This document shows positions 6,961 through 16,314 of a stretch of DNA of 64,000 nucleotides, piece by piece. The notes below the pieces were generated by a model. The model did no database searches. It was given only the letters and a program-made list of their open reading frames with translations, and was not told the DNA's origin. Both the position numbers and the translations under genes were made by a program. This stretch comes from Streptomyces sp. NBC_00154 (GTDB lineage: Bacteria; Actinomycetota; Actinomycetes; Streptomycetales; Streptomycetaceae), in contig NZ_JAPEMI010000001.1 of assembly GCF_026342835.1 (NCBI RefSeq), positions 806,001 to 870,000 on the forward strand, in the 5' to 3' direction. The stretch's first letter is position 1. Each line of letters begins with the position of its first letter.

Positions 6961-9366
6961 TCAAGCAGGCTCAACCTCATCGTGATCGGCCAGGGGAAGG
7001 GCCTGCTCGGCCCAGATCGTCTTGCCCCGTGCGGCGTATCGGGTGCCCCAACGGCGAGTGAGCTGGGCAATGAGGAAGAGACCCCGGCCGCCCTCGTCGG
7101 TCTCGTATGCATGGCGCAGATGCGGGGCGGTGCTGCTGCTGTCGGTGACCTCGCAGATGAGGGTGAGGTCGCGGACAAGGCGCAGATGGATGGGGCCGCT
7201 GGCGTAGCGGATGGCGTTGGTGACCAGCTCGCTGACGATCAGTTCGGTGGTGGGCTCCAACTCTTCCGAGCTCCAGTTGGCGAGTTGCCGACAGGCCAGC
7301 GTGCGGGCGGTGGTGACGACCGCCGGGTCGTTCGGCAGGGTCCAGGCCGCCACCTGGTCCTCGCCGAGGCTCTTGGTGCGTGCCAGCAGCAACGTGATGC
7401 TGTCTGCCCCGCTGTCTTGGTGTGCGCGGATTACAGCGTCACAGGCGTCTTCCATGGGCCGGTGGGGGTTGGTCAGGATCTGCGGCAGGTCGGCCGGCAA
7501 CGTCTGGGGGTCCCCGCCTTGGACGAGGCTGCTGGTGGAGAGGACGATGGCGCTCCCCACCGGTAGTTCCACTTCGACGGTCTCGTAGGGTGGACGACCG
7601 CTGCCCAGCGGTGGGCCGGCGGGGACGTCCGGCAATTCCACCGCCCCTTCGGGCTTGATGATCACAGGTGCCAAGCCGCCGGCCCGGGCGAAGGTGCAGC
7701 GTCGGGAGATGGGGTCGTAGACGGCGTACACACAGGTGGCCCCTGCCAGCGTCGTTGCCGAGGTGTCGTCGGGAGGGTGGGCCTCGGCTTGGTCGGTCAC
7801 CAGGTCGTTCAGGTGGGCGAGCAGTTCCTCGGGAGCCAGGTCCTGTGCGGCAAGGGTGCTGATGGCGCTGCGCAGCCGGCCCATTTCCGCCGCTGCTTGC
7901 ATGCTCTGCCCGACCAGGTGCCCCACCACGAGAGCCACTCGCGCGCCGGAAATCGGGATGACATCGAACCAGTCCCCGACGTTGGCGGAGAGCTCGTGGC
8001 GCCAGGCCACCTCCACCGCGTTCTGGGCCGGGACGCGCTGTGGCAGCAGGCTGCGCTGCAGGATGAGCGCGGCGCTGTGCTCGCGCGTGTACTGCCGCGC
8101 GTTGTCGATGCACACGGCCGCCCGGGCGGCGAGTTCGGTGGCGAGGGCGAGGTCGTCCTCCTCGAACGGACCGATGGCCCTCGTTCGGTAGAAGCTGGCC
8201 ATGCCCAGCATCACACTGCGGGCGGTGAGGGGTACGACCATCATGGAGTGGGTGCCGGCCCTGCTGACGAGTTCGGCCCGGTGAGGCTCAAGCGTGGACC
8301 ACGCGCGGTCGGCCTTCAGGTCACGCAGCAGGCGGGGTTGCAGGTCTGCCAGACACGCGGTGACGAACGGCGGGTAGGTCGGGACCACCTCGCCCGGAGC
8401 GTACGCCGGCTGAACGTCCAGCCCTTCGGCTGCGCGGAAAGCGGCGCGCCGCACGAGCGCCTCGGCGCTCACCGGCCCGGGTGGAGACGCCTCACCGTGG
8501 AACACGTCGTCCAGGACGTCCACCGCCACGAAGTCGGCAAGGGCCGGCACCGAGACCACGGCCAACTCCCTGGCCGTCGTCATCACGTCCAGCGTCGTAC
8601 CGATCCGGGTACCCGCCTCCACCAGCAGATCCAGGCGCATCTGCGCCCGGTGTCGCTCGGACACGTCCTGTGAAGCGACACACACCCCGAGACCGGTTCC
8701 CTCCTGGTCCTTCAGCGGCAGGATTGTCACCGAGTACACGTGATCGTGATCAGGGTCGGACGGCGGCCGTCCGACGTGCTCGAAGTCGATCACCGGCACA
8801 CCGCTCTCCAACACCGATCGGATCGTTTGCTCCGCAGTGCGGTCGATCACGCCCGGAGCCACGTCGCGAGCGAGGCGCCCGATGGCCTCCTCACCCACCG
8901 TCCCCCGTGCTCCCGGCCCGGCAAGGTTCAGCCGGCGTACCCGTAGCTCGGGGTCGAGGACCTGCACACCAAAGGGGGATTGCGTCAGCAGTGCCCTCAA
9001 CAGCGCGGAATCGAGCTCCTGCTCATCGGTGCCGTTCGCGGCTTTCAGCACCACTGCCCAGCGGGCGGTGCTGTCCTCCACCAAGAGGCGCACCTGTGCG
9101 CGGACATCGAGGAGATGCCCGTCCCGATGTCGCGCGGCCAATCGCTCACTCGGCGTTTCCTCCTTGAAGCCTGCGGAGGCCGAACGCTCTCCGGCGGACA
9201 GCAACGCGGTCACATGGCGACCCAGGACCTCTTCCGCCGGATAGCCGAGCAGCTCCTGCGCTTGCGCACTCCATTCGGCGACGGCACCCTGCTCGTTCAG
9301 CACGAACCGGGCGTCACGTCCCGCGGACCGCCCGCGGGAGTCAGCGGTGCCCTGTCGCGCGTTCAT
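6961..9366 (-). CDS. PAS-PAS-GAF-SpoIIE-HATPase regulator, phosphatase site altered
   Basis: This 801-residue protein starts at ATG with GGAG six bases upstream. Order: PAS (about 20-120), PAS (about 130-255), GAF (about 260-430), PP2C/SpoIIE phosphatase (about 450-660), RsbW-like HATPase (about 680-790, with an N-box SELVTNAI and G-box DEGGRGLFLI). This is the usual Streptomyces anti-sigma/anti-anti-sigma switch architecture. Several phosphatase motifs differ from the family norm: the first Asp survives (VGDWFD), but GDVxGHG is GHLVGQS and the YTDGLVE motif reads LSTSSLVQ. Metal binding and activity may therefore be impaired. The HATPase half looks intact. No sigma-factor or antagonist gene lies beside it, so its partners are unknown. 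Confidence 0.9.
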   Translation of the reverse strand: MNARQGTADSRGRSAGRDARFVLNEQGAVAEWSAQAQELLGYPAEEVLGRHVTALLSAGERSASAGFKEETPSERLAARHRDGHLLDVRAQVRLLVEDSTARWAVVLKAANGTDEQELDSALLRALLTQSPFGVQVLDPELRVRRLNLAGPGARGTVGEEAIGRLARDVAPGVIDRTAEQTIRSVLESGVPVIDFEHVGRPPSDPDHDHVYSVTILPLKDQEGTGLGVCVASQDVSERHRAQMRLDLLVEAGTRIGTTLDVMTTARELAVVSVPALADFVAVDVLDDVFHGEASPPGPVSAEALVRRAAFRAAEGLDVQPAYAPGEVVPTYPPFVTACLADLQPRLLRDLKADRAWSTLEPHRAELVSRAGTHSMMVVPLTARSVMLGMASFYRTRAIGPFEEDDLALATELAARAAVCIDNARQYTREHSAALILQRSLLPQRVPAQNAVEVAWRHELSANVGDWFDVIPISGARVALVVGHLVGQSMQAAAEMGRLRSAISTLAAQDLAPEELLAHLNDLVTDQAEAHPPDDTSATTLAGATCVYAVYDPISRRCTFARAGGLAPVIIKPEGAVELPDVPAGPPLGSGRPPYETVEVELPVGSAIVLSTSSLVQGGDPQTLPADLPQILTNPHRPMEDACDAVIRAHQDSGADSITLLLARTKSLGEDQVAAWTLPNDPAVVTTARTLACRQLANWSSEELEPTTELIVSELVTNAIRYASGPIHLRLVRDLTLICEVTDSSSTAPHLRHAYETDEGGRGLFLIAQLTRRWGTRYAARGKTIWAEQALPLADHDEVEPA

Positions 9367-10038
9367 GGTCGACTCCGTCCAGGCCGCTTTCCCTCGCCGC
9401 CGGAGGCGGCAAGAGCCCACAGGCCCATTTCACCGCAGACGGCGATCAGGCGCCGCTCAGGACAGCCGATCATGCCCACTGACCAGGACCGGCAGGCCGC
9501 GTACCACCCCACGCACCTCGGCGAGTACGCCCCTCCTCCGGGGACGGACGACCTCGGGCCGCTGTTTGCGCCGCCGCGCACACGTGCCCGGGCCATGGAT
9601 GAGGTGCACGGCCGCACCCTTTCCAGGGAGGACCCAAGCTCCGCACGCTGGCCGAATCAGCGAGTCCGCATCGCTTCCACCGGGCGTGCGCCTGCAACAA
9701 CACCGAGGCATCCCCGGTCCTCAACGGCAAGCGCCCGGACTGTTCGGTGGTCATACAGACCGTCTGCGCCCGCCCCCACCGGCCGCACTTCCAGCTAAGG
9801 GCTGAGCAAGACCGCGGTCCCGCACCTGCGGGCGGCAACCAACCGCGCATCCTCACGCTCTCGCCGCCGTTGAATCCCGCCCCCCACTGGTCGGCACGTG
9901 TCCTGCAGCCGGATGCCTGCTTCGACGGCGTACGTCCGCCCGTACCCGTGGAGCAACCGTGCCGCCGTCTGCCGCTGGTCACCGGGGCGGTTGGAGTCGG
10001 TCATGCCGCCCGGGTGCGCCCTGGCCGGCTCCATCGCA
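9367..10038. other. 672-bp stretch without a convincing gene
   Basis: This gap lies between the SpoIIE-type regulator and the 2-hydroxyacid dehydrogenase. Several open frames cross it on both strands, but none has a ribosome site, a consistent codon pattern or a recognisable motif. It is probably degenerate sequence at the left edge of the accessory island. Confidence 0.5.
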
Positions 10039-11013
10039 TCATCCGCAGACCACGTCGCGCGGAGGCTTGCCGTCCAGGTATGCCGTGGTGTTCTCCATCG
10101 CGGCCCTGACGATCCGAGGCACCGTGCCGCGGGTGACGCCCGCGATGTGCGGGGTGAGTACCACGTTGGGGGCTCGGAGCAGCCGAAGCTCCGGACCCGG
10201 AGGCTCCGGGTCGAAGACGTCGAGGCCTGCCCCGGCGATCCGGCCGGCTTCCAGTGCGTCCGCGAGGGCCTCCTGGTCGACGACGGCGCCACGGGCAGTG
10301 TTGATCAGGAACGCGGTGGGCTTCAGCAGCGCCAGCCGGTCGGCGTCCAAGAGTTGCCAGGTTTCCTCGGTGAGCGGGACGTGCAGCGACACCGCGTCCG
10401 AGCTCCGGAGCAGCTCCTCGAGCGGCACCCGGCGCGCACCGTACCGCTCGGCTGCCTCGGCGTGCTCGCTGCGCGCCGTGTACAGCACTGTCATGTCGAA
10501 CGCGGTGGCCCGGCGGGCCACCTCCTGGGCGACCACCCCGAAGCCGACCAGGCCGAGCGTCTTGCCCGCGAGTCCGGTCAGCGACCGCTGCAGGCGGTGA
10601 TTGGCCCAGTCGCCGGCGGCGAGCGCGGTATGGGCCGGGACGAGCTGCTTGGCGAGCGCGAGCAGGAGCGCGAAGGTGTGCTCGGCGACCTCCCGATGCT
10701 CGGCGCCGGTGGAGCCGATGTTGCATACCGTCACTCCGCGGTCGCGGGCGGTGTCCAGGTCCACGTAGTCGAAGCCGTGGCTGGAGCACTGGACGAACTC
10801 CAGTAGCGGGGCAGCCTGGATGTCCGCCCCGGTGACCGGTGCAAGCGCGGTGACCAGGACCCGGGCGCGGGACAGCGCCTCCGGATCCTCGCCGGCGGCC
10901 TCCACCACCGTCACATCGGCCCGGTCGGCAAAGGCGGCGGCGAGGACGGCGCCGACCTGGCGTCCGCCGACGTGCGGCGGTACGACGGCGAGGACGGTCT
11001 TGCGGTCGGTCAT
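10039..11013 (-). CDS. D-isomer-specific 2-hydroxyacid dehydrogenase
   Basis: This 324-residue NAD(P)-dependent oxidoreductase interconverts a 2-hydroxy acid and the 2-oxo acid. The Rossmann motif GLVGFGVVAQEVARRA is near residue 155. Catalytic-region segments are INTARGAVVDQEAL near 240 (substrate Arg), the GLDVFDPEP strand near 264 (Asp/Glu region) and LTPHIAG near 292 (catalytic His). The length is normal for the family. It starts at ATG with TAGGAG upstream. It runs with the class II aldolase gene on the minus strand, after a 227-base gap, and both may process small hydroxy acids released by the neighbouring catabolic genes. The substrate cannot be told from sequence. Confidence 0.9.
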   Translation of the reverse strand: MTDRKTVLAVVPPHVGGRQVGAVLAAAFADRADVTVVEAAGEDPEALSRARVLVTALAPVTGADIQAAPLLEFVQCSSHGFDYVDLDTARDRGVTVCNIGSTGAEHREVAEHTFALLLALAKQLVPAHTALAAGDWANHRLQRSLTGLAGKTLGLVGFGVVAQEVARRATAFDMTVLYTARSEHAEAAERYGARRVPLEELLRSSDAVSLHVPLTEETWQLLDADRLALLKPTAFLINTARGAVVDQEALADALEAGRIAGAGLDVFDPEPPGPELRLLRAPNVVLTPHIAGVTRGTVPRIVRAAMENTTAYLDGKPPRDVVCG

Positions 11014-11240
11014 GGCTGGGCTCCTACGAAGGGTGGGTGGGCCTGGTTCGGTACGAGATTCGGCCGGGCTCAGGTCGAACTCGGCGAGCAGGCTGCGGGA
11101 AATCGTGCGGGCACCAGGCCGGCAGCCAGGTGCCGAGGGTGATCAGGCGCGCCGTGCAGCCGGCGGCCTTGGCACGGGCGAGGGCCGGCCATCCATGCAC
11201 GTCGTTGCCGCGTATCGCGTGCAGGGGCCGTCCTGCACGC

Positions 11241-12077
11241 TCATTCGAACAGATCCGGGTCGGTCCGCGAGATCTGCTCGAAAAGGGGCTGGAACTGAAA
11301 CCAGCCGACAAACTCGCCACCGACCTGGCCATGGGTCAGCTTGGCGTTCTCATCCGTGATGCTGATGGTCGGCCCGGCTGCCTCGGCAGCAAGTTGTGCT
11401 TGAGCGGACCTTTCCATCGTGATGAACCACCACGCGGCGGAGTCGACGGAGGTTCCGACGGTGAGCAGGCCGTGGTTTCGCAGGATCGCCGCCTTGTGGG
11501 AGCCGAGAGCGTCGGCGATGCGCCTGCCCTCGGTGGGATCGTTCACCACGCCGGTGTAGTCATCGAACAGATCGTGGTCCTGGTAGAAGGCGCAGGCGTC
11601 TTGTGTGAGCGGCTCCAGATGCCGGCCTGTGGCCGACAGGGCCTTGCCGTACACCGAGTGGCTGTGCGCCGCGCCTACGACGTCGGGGCGGGCCTGGTGG
11701 ACCGCGGAGTGGATCGCGAACGCCGCCCGGTTGACCCTGTGCCGTCCCTGAACCACCTCGCCATCACCGTTGACCAGCAGGAGGTCGCTGACCCTGATGT
11801 GCTTGAAGGAGACACCGAGCGGGTTGACCCAGAAGAAGTCGGGGTACTCGGGGTCGCGTGCGGTCATGTGCCCGGCGACGCCTTCCTCGAAGCCGAAGCG
11901 GCCGAACAGGCGCAGGGCTGCGGCCAGCCGCTCCTTGCGGTGGCGCCGCTCGGTGGCCACATCGTCGAAGACCGGTGGCCGGGGAAATATCAGGTCCGCT
12001 TCGGGGACGGGGGTCAGCCCGGCGGGCGGAAGCGGCTCGGCGGTGGGGCGCCCGGCGGGAACGGCTGCGGCTGACAT
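11241..12077 (-). CDS. class II aldolase/adducin family protein
   Basis: This 278-residue zinc-dependent aldolase- or epimerase-type protein starts at ATG with a strong AAGGAGG upstream. Family features are FEEGVAGHMTARDPE near residue 68, WVNPLGVSF near 85, AAHSHSVYG near 133 (zinc His pair) and the AILRNHGLLTVG segment near 196 (third His). Members cleave or decarboxylate small hydroxylated substrates; the exact one is unknown. A 227-base gap to the 2-hydroxyacid dehydrogenase downstream holds no recognisable gene. Confidence 0.88.
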   Translation of the reverse strand: MSAAAVPAGRPTAEPLPPAGLTPVPEADLIFPRPPVFDDVATERRHRKERLAAALRLFGRFGFEEGVAGHMTARDPEYPDFFWVNPLGVSFKHIRVSDLLLVNGDGEVVQGRHRVNRAAFAIHSAVHQARPDVVGAAHSHSVYGKALSATGRHLEPLTQDACAFYQDHDLFDDYTGVVNDPTEGRRIADALGSHKAAILRNHGLLTVGTSVDSAAWWFITMERSAQAQLAAEAAGPTISITDENAKLTHGQVGGEFVGWFQFQPLFEQISRTDPDLFE

Positions 12078-12173
12078 GGAGATCCTCCTTGGCGTAGGTG
12101 AAAAGGCTCTGGACCCCCGCTCGCCATCGCGGTGCAAGGCCTCGATGGTCCACGCGGGCACGCGCCCGGCGGT

Positions 12174-12335
12174 TCACGCAGCCGGGCGGACGATGCAGCA
12201 GAAGCCCAAGTGGCAGGTCGAGGTGTCGATCGGCTGGGGCAGTCGTGCGGCGGGACGGTAGCGGCGGCAGTAATTCGGCGCGCACAAGTGCGATCCGCCC
12301 TTCATCACCTTGCGGGGGATGCGCAGGTGCTGACC
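12174..12335 (-). pseudogene. formylglycine-generating enzyme C-terminal remnant
   Basis: On the minus strand an open stretch ends with the last 50 or so residues of a SUMF1/FGE-type enzyme: a [19 protein letters not shown] segment, then [18 protein letters not shown] and LGFCCIVR before the stop. The LCAPNYC piece keeps the C-x4-C pair that forms the copper active site in actinobacterial FGE. Everything N-terminal to this is missing and there is no start site. FGE converts the sulfatase cysteine to formylglycine; a sulfatase remnant lies 4 kb away. Confidence 0.8.
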
Positions 12336-12467
12336 GGGTTCGGCGCTGTCCGCCTCCGCGCCGCCAACCGGGTTCACGCGTGGCGGTGGTGCGCCGCAGC
12401 GCGGGCCGCGAACAGCTGCCCGTAGTCCGTTGCTACCGACGGCAGAACGCGGCCTCCAGGGGTGGGC

Positions 12468-13967
12468 TCAGCCCGCGGTGTCCGCGTCCGTCACGCTCGC
12501 CGGCACCTCGACACTGCGCCTGAGGATCTTGCCGGTGGAGGTCTTGGGCAGCTCGCCGACGATCCACACGTGCCGCGGGTACTTGTATGCCGCTGCCTGC
12601 GCCTTGACGTGCTCGCGCAGCTCCTCGGGGGTGGCCGTCGCGCCGTCCATCAGCGCGACGGCGGCGCAGACATCCTCGCCGAGCTCGGGGTGCGGAATGC
12701 CGACGACGGCAGCCTCGCGCACCGCCGGGTGGGCGTAGAGCAGTTCCTCGACCTCGCGCGGATAGACGTTGTAGCCGCCGCGGATGATCAGGTCCTTCTT
12801 GCGGTCGACGATGAAGTAGTAGCCGTCCTCGTCGACCCGGGCCAGGTCACCGGAGCGGAACCAGCCGTCGGCGTCGATCGCCTCAGCGGTGGCCTCCGGC
12901 CGTTGCCAGTAGCCCTTCATGATGTTGTGGCCGCGGATGGCTATCTCGCCGACGCCGTCCGAAACGTCCAGCAGTGTCATCTCCACCCCGTCGATCGGCG
13001 TGCCGATCGCCCCGGGCTTGCACACGCGGTCGGGGTGGTTGAACGAGGCCACCGGCGAGGTCTCCGACAGCCCGTAGCCTTCCACGATGATGCAGCCGAA
13101 CTCCGCCTCGAAGGTGTGCAGCACCTCCACCGGCAGCGCCGCGCCGCCCGACACGCACAGCCGCAGACTGTCCACATCGAACTTGGCCCGCTCCGGGTGA
13201 CTCAGCAGCGCCACGTACATCGTGGGCACGCCCTGGAAGATGCTGACCCGATGGCGGTGGAGCGTCTCGAGCACCGCATGCGCGTCGAAGCGCGGCACCA
13301 GCGCCAGGCAGGCGCCGGCGGCCATCGAAGCGTTGAGCCCGCAGGTCTGGCCGAACGCGTGGAACAACGGCAGCGCGCCGAGCACGACGTCACCGGACGT
13401 GAGCGAGAAGAGGTCGACCGAGATCTCGGCGTTGCGGATCAGGTTGGCGTGGGTCAGCTCGGCCCCCTTGGGTGTGCCGGTGGTGCCCGACGTGTAAAGG
13501 ATGACGGCGGTGTCCGACGCATCGCGCTCCACGATCCCGGCCTGTGCAGTGGTGGCGGCGAGCAGGGTCTCGAATTCGCCCGGCGTCACCAGCAGGCACT
13601 CGGTGCCGGCGGTGGCCGCGCCGGCTACGGCGTCCTCGGCGAACCCGTGCCAGGCCAGCACCAGCCCGGCCTGCGAGTCACCCAGGTAGAACGCCACCTC
13701 ACGGGCCTTGAGCAGCACGTTCATCGGCACCACGACGGCGCCTGCACGCAGGATGCCGTAGTACACGGCGGCGAACTGCGGCACGTTGGGCAGCATGCAG
13801 CCGACTCGGTCACCGCGTTGCACACCCCGGTCCGACAGCAGCCCCGCCACGCGGGCACTGGCTTCGTCGAGGTCTGCAAAGGTCAGCACGGTGTCGCCGA
13901 GGCGGATCGCGGGGGCGTCGCCGTTGCGGGTCGCCGAGGCGACCAGGCTGTGCGCAAGGTTGGTCAT
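12468..13967 (-). CDS. acyl-CoA synthetase (FadD13-like)
   Basis: This 499-residue AMP-forming ligase activates a carboxylic acid with ATP and CoA. Motifs: YTSGTTGTPKGAE near residue 158 (P-loop), GYGLSETSP near 297, the YW-RPEATAEAIDADGWFRSGD segment near 366 (adenylate Asp), DRKKDLIIRGGYNVYP near 398 (hinge) and the C-terminal PKTSTGKILRR near 474 (catalytic Lys). ATG with AGGAGA upstream. It is 42 bases downstream of the Baeyer-Villiger monooxygenase and in the same direction, so cotranscribed. By length and neighbours it resembles FadD13 of the mycobacterial mymA operon. Its substrate would be an acid released by the upstream oxidation steps (inference). Confidence 0.93.
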   Translation of the reverse strand: MTNLAHSLVASATRNGDAPAIRLGDTVLTFADLDEASARVAGLLSDRGVQRGDRVGCMLPNVPQFAAVYYGILRAGAVVVPMNVLLKAREVAFYLGDSQAGLVLAWHGFAEDAVAGAATAGTECLLVTPGEFETLLAATTAQAGIVERDASDTAVILYTSGTTGTPKGAELTHANLIRNAEISVDLFSLTSGDVVLGALPLFHAFGQTCGLNASMAAGACLALVPRFDAHAVLETLHRHRVSIFQGVPTMYVALLSHPERAKFDVDSLRLCVSGGAALPVEVLHTFEAEFGCIIVEGYGLSETSPVASFNHPDRVCKPGAIGTPIDGVEMTLLDVSDGVGEIAIRGHNIMKGYWQRPEATAEAIDADGWFRSGDLARVDEDGYYFIVDRKKDLIIRGGYNVYPREVEELLYAHPAVREAAVVGIPHPELGEDVCAAVALMDGATATPEELREHVKAQAAAYKYPRHVWIVGELPKTSTGKILRRSVEVPASVTDADTAG

Positions 13968-14009
13968 GCGCGGGTCTCCTGTCGTGTGCGGTGGAAGTGG
14001 TGTGGAGGC

Positions 14010-15503
14010 TCAGTGCGCGGCGGGCGCGGTAGTGGCGGTGCGGAGTTCGTAGGGGGCGGGGTCGAAGCGACGGGTCGCGCGGCGGTACTCCAGGGTCGAC
14101 GCGTGCCAGTTGCCCGAGGCCACGCCGGTGGCGTCCTGGTACCAGCTCTTGCAGCCGCCGACCGACCAGACCGTGCCCGCGAGCCGCGCCGTGTGCTGCT
14201 CGATGTAGGCGCGCTGGTCCGCGGCGTGGACCTCGATGCTGGTGATGTCGCGTGCGCGCATCTGGCGCAGCGCGTCCATCACGTACACGACCTGGCATTC
14301 CTCCTGGAACACATGGGAGTTGTGGCCGGTCGCGCTACCTGCGCCGCCGAGGCGGAACAGGTTCGGGAAGTTGGTCACGGTGACGCCGAGGTAGGTGTGC
14401 GGGCTACCGTTCCAGCACTCGGCCAGGGTCCGTCCGTCGCGTCCGCGCAGCTGCTCCGCGATCGGCGGGTCGCTGACGTGGAAGCCGGTGCCGAAGATGA
14501 TCACGTCGGCAGGGTGCTCGCGGCCGTCGGTGGTGACCACCGAGTCCGCCCGCACCTCGCGGACCCCGGAACTGACCACCTCGACATTGGGCGCCGACAG
14601 GGCCGGATACCAGTCGTTGGATATCAGGATGCGCTTGCACCCCAGTTCCCAGTCCGGGGTCAGCCGTTCGCGCAGCGCCGGGTCGGTCACCTGTCGGCGC
14701 AGGTGGTACAGGGCCATCTTGGTCGCGATCCGCCGTACCCGCGGTGACACCATGATCTTCCACGTCACCAGCTCACGCAGCAGATACTGCCGGTGGCGCA
14801 CCAGCCGCTGCAGCCACGGCGCGGCTGCGTAGAGCCGCCGCTCGATCCCGGTCGTCGCACGGTCCATCCGCGGGGTGACCCACGGCGCGGTCCGCTGAAC
14901 CACCGTCATCCGCCCGACCTGCGGCTGGATCTCGGGAACGAACTGGATCGCGGAGGCGCCGGTACCGACGACGACGACCTTGCGGCCGGTCAGATCGAGG
15001 TCGTGGTTCCAACGGGCGGAGTGGAACACCTCACCGGTGAAACCGTCCAGGCCCGGCAGTTGCGGGGTCGACGGCTCGGCGATGGGACCGGTGGCGTCGA
15101 TGAGCAGATCGGCGGTGAGCGGTCCGGTGCTGGTCTCGATCCGCCACCGCTGCGCGGCATCGTCCCAGTCGGCCTCCAGCAGGCGGCAGCCGAAGCGGAT
15201 GTGCGGTATCAGCCCGTGGTCGCGGGCGACCCGGCGCAGGTAGTCGCGGATCTCGGACTGCTTGGAGAAGGCCCGGGTCCAGTGCGGGTTGGGCGCGAAG
15301 GACAGCGAGTACAGATTGGACGGGATGTCGCAGGCACAGCCCGGATAGGTGTTGTCCCGCCAGACGCCGCCGACCTCCTGCTCCCGCTCCAGCAGGGCGA
15401 AATTCTCCCCTTGGCTTTTGAGCGCGTGGGCCGCGGCCAGCCCGCCGAATCCGGCCCCGACAACGACGACGCGCAGATGCTGCGTCTCGAACTCAGCGGT
15501 CAT
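14010..15503 (-). CDS. flavin-containing (Baeyer-Villiger-type) monooxygenase
   Basis: This 497-residue FAD/NADPH monooxygenase shows an N-terminal FAD motif VVVVGAGFGGLAAAHAL near residue 11, the Baeyer-Villiger fingerprint F-T-G-E-V-F-H-S-A-R-W near 163, and an NADPH motif VVVVGTGASAIQFVPEI near 181. Such enzymes insert oxygen into ketones to make esters. The length matches MymA (about 495 residues). It is divergent from the TetR gene across 51 bases that contain a perfect inverted repeat, so it is probably repressed by that TetR protein. The acyl-CoA ligase follows. Confidence 0.92.
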   Translation of the reverse strand: MTAEFETQHLRVVVVGAGFGGLAAAHALKSQGENFALLEREQEVGGVWRDNTYPGCACDIPSNLYSLSFAPNPHWTRAFSKQSEIRDYLRRVARDHGLIPHIRFGCRLLEADWDDAAQRWRIETSTGPLTADLLIDATGPIAEPSTPQLPGLDGFTGEVFHSARWNHDLDLTGRKVVVVGTGASAIQFVPEIQPQVGRMTVVQRTAPWVTPRMDRATTGIERRLYAAAPWLQRLVRHRQYLLRELVTWKIMVSPRVRRIATKMALYHLRRQVTDPALRERLTPDWELGCKRILISNDWYPALSAPNVEVVSSGVREVRADSVVTTDGREHPADVIIFGTGFHVSDPPIAEQLRGRDGRTLAECWNGSPHTYLGVTVTNFPNLFRLGGAGSATGHNSHVFQEECQVVYVMDALRQMRARDITSIEVHAADQRAYIEQHTARLAGTVWSVGGCKSWYQDATGVASGNWHASTLEYRRATRRFDPAPYELRTATTAPAAH

Positions 15504-15526
15504 GTGTGGAGCCCCTCTAGAAAAGC

Positions 15527-15543
15527 TAACGCGAGTCGCGTTA
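15527..15543. promoter_or_regulatory. TetR operator (TAACGCG-N3-CGCGTTA)
   Basis: A perfect 7-bp inverted repeat around a 3-base centre lies in the 51-base gap between the divergent monooxygenase and TetR genes. Position, size and symmetry fit a TetR-family operator that would control both promoters. Confidence 0.8.
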
Positions 15544-15554
15544 CGCTCCCATCC

Positions 15555-16226
15555 ATGGCAACAGGCGTCAAGAGTCCAGAACCCGAGGAACCGTCCAGCC
15601 CCGCGCAGGAACCGGCGAAGCTCAGTCGCCGCCGCAGACAGCCAGTCCAGGCCCGCAGTCGCGAGACCGTTGAGCGGATCCTCGACGCCGCCGCTGCCCT
15701 CCTTGAGGAGGGCGGCGTCGACGCAGTCACCACCCGTGCCATCGCCGAACGCGCCGACATCACCGCGCCCTCGCTCTACCGCTTCTTCGCCGACCGTGAG
15801 CAGGTCCTCGACGCGCTCATGGAACAGCACCTCGAACGGCTCGGCGCCTTCCTCGCCGAGGCCGAGGCGGACTGGTCGCCGTCGTCACCGGCGGAGTTCG
15901 TCGAGCGCGAGCTCGGCTCCTACGTGGCGTACTTCCAGTCCAACCCCAACGCCGCCCGGCTGTGGCTGGACGGGCGGGTCTCGCCGACGGTGCGGGCCGA
16001 AGTACTGCGCTACCAGCGCAGCACCGCCCAGCACCTGCACGACGTGGCCGTCGCGGCCGGCCTGGCCGCCCCGCAGACCGAGCTGTTGGTCTTCGTGATG
16101 ATGGTCGAGCTCGGCGACCGGGTCCTGGACCTGGCGTTCCGGGATGGCCGCGAGGCCGACCCCGACGTGGTCCGCCACGGTCGCATCGCGCTGACGGCCT
16201 ATGTCGAGGCCGCGATGCGGCCGTAG
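15555..16226 (+). CDS. TetR family transcriptional regulator
   Basis: This 223-residue repressor has a basic, Pro-rich N-terminus (residues 1-38). The TetR helix-turn-helix follows: RETVERILDAAAALLEEGG, then AVTTRAIAERADITAPSLYRFF at about 60-85. A ligand-binding helical domain makes up the rest, with the conserved W-L-D-G-R loop near 137. It is divergent from the monooxygenase-ligase pair and likely represses it and itself through the inverted repeat between them. The ligand is unknown; an acyl compound or ketone from the pathway is a reasonable guess. Confidence 0.9.
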   Translation: MATGVKSPEPEEPSSPAQEPAKLSRRRRQPVQARSRETVERILDAAAALLEEGGVDAVTTRAIAERADITAPSLYRFFADREQVLDALMEQHLERLGAFLAEAEADWSPSSPAEFVERELGSYVAYFQSNPNAARLWLDGRVSPTVRAEVLRYQRSTAQHLHDVAVAAGLAAPQTELLVFVMMVELGDRVLDLAFRDGREADPDVVRHGRIALTAYVEAAMRP

Positions 16227-16314
16227 GCCGACACCGCCCGACGCCCACGCCGGACGGTGTGCAGCGCACCATCCCCGCCGCCGGTCACCCCGCCCACGGG
16301 TACCGGAGGCGCGC

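Noticed and set aside
9474..9798. Possible small gene starting MPTDQDRQAAYHP
   Set aside because: No ribosome site, no motif and poor codon periodicity; the segment is better seen as degenerate.
11014..11240. Minus-strand frame between the hydroxyacid dehydrogenase and aldolase genes
   Set aside because: A short piece looks coding by composition, but I could not match it to any family and it has no start, so it is not listed as a gene.
12462..14747. A 761-codon plus-strand frame across the ligase and monooxygenase genes
   Set aside because: Antisense shadow of two well-supported minus-strand enzymes; its composition is His/Arg/Val-rich nonsense.
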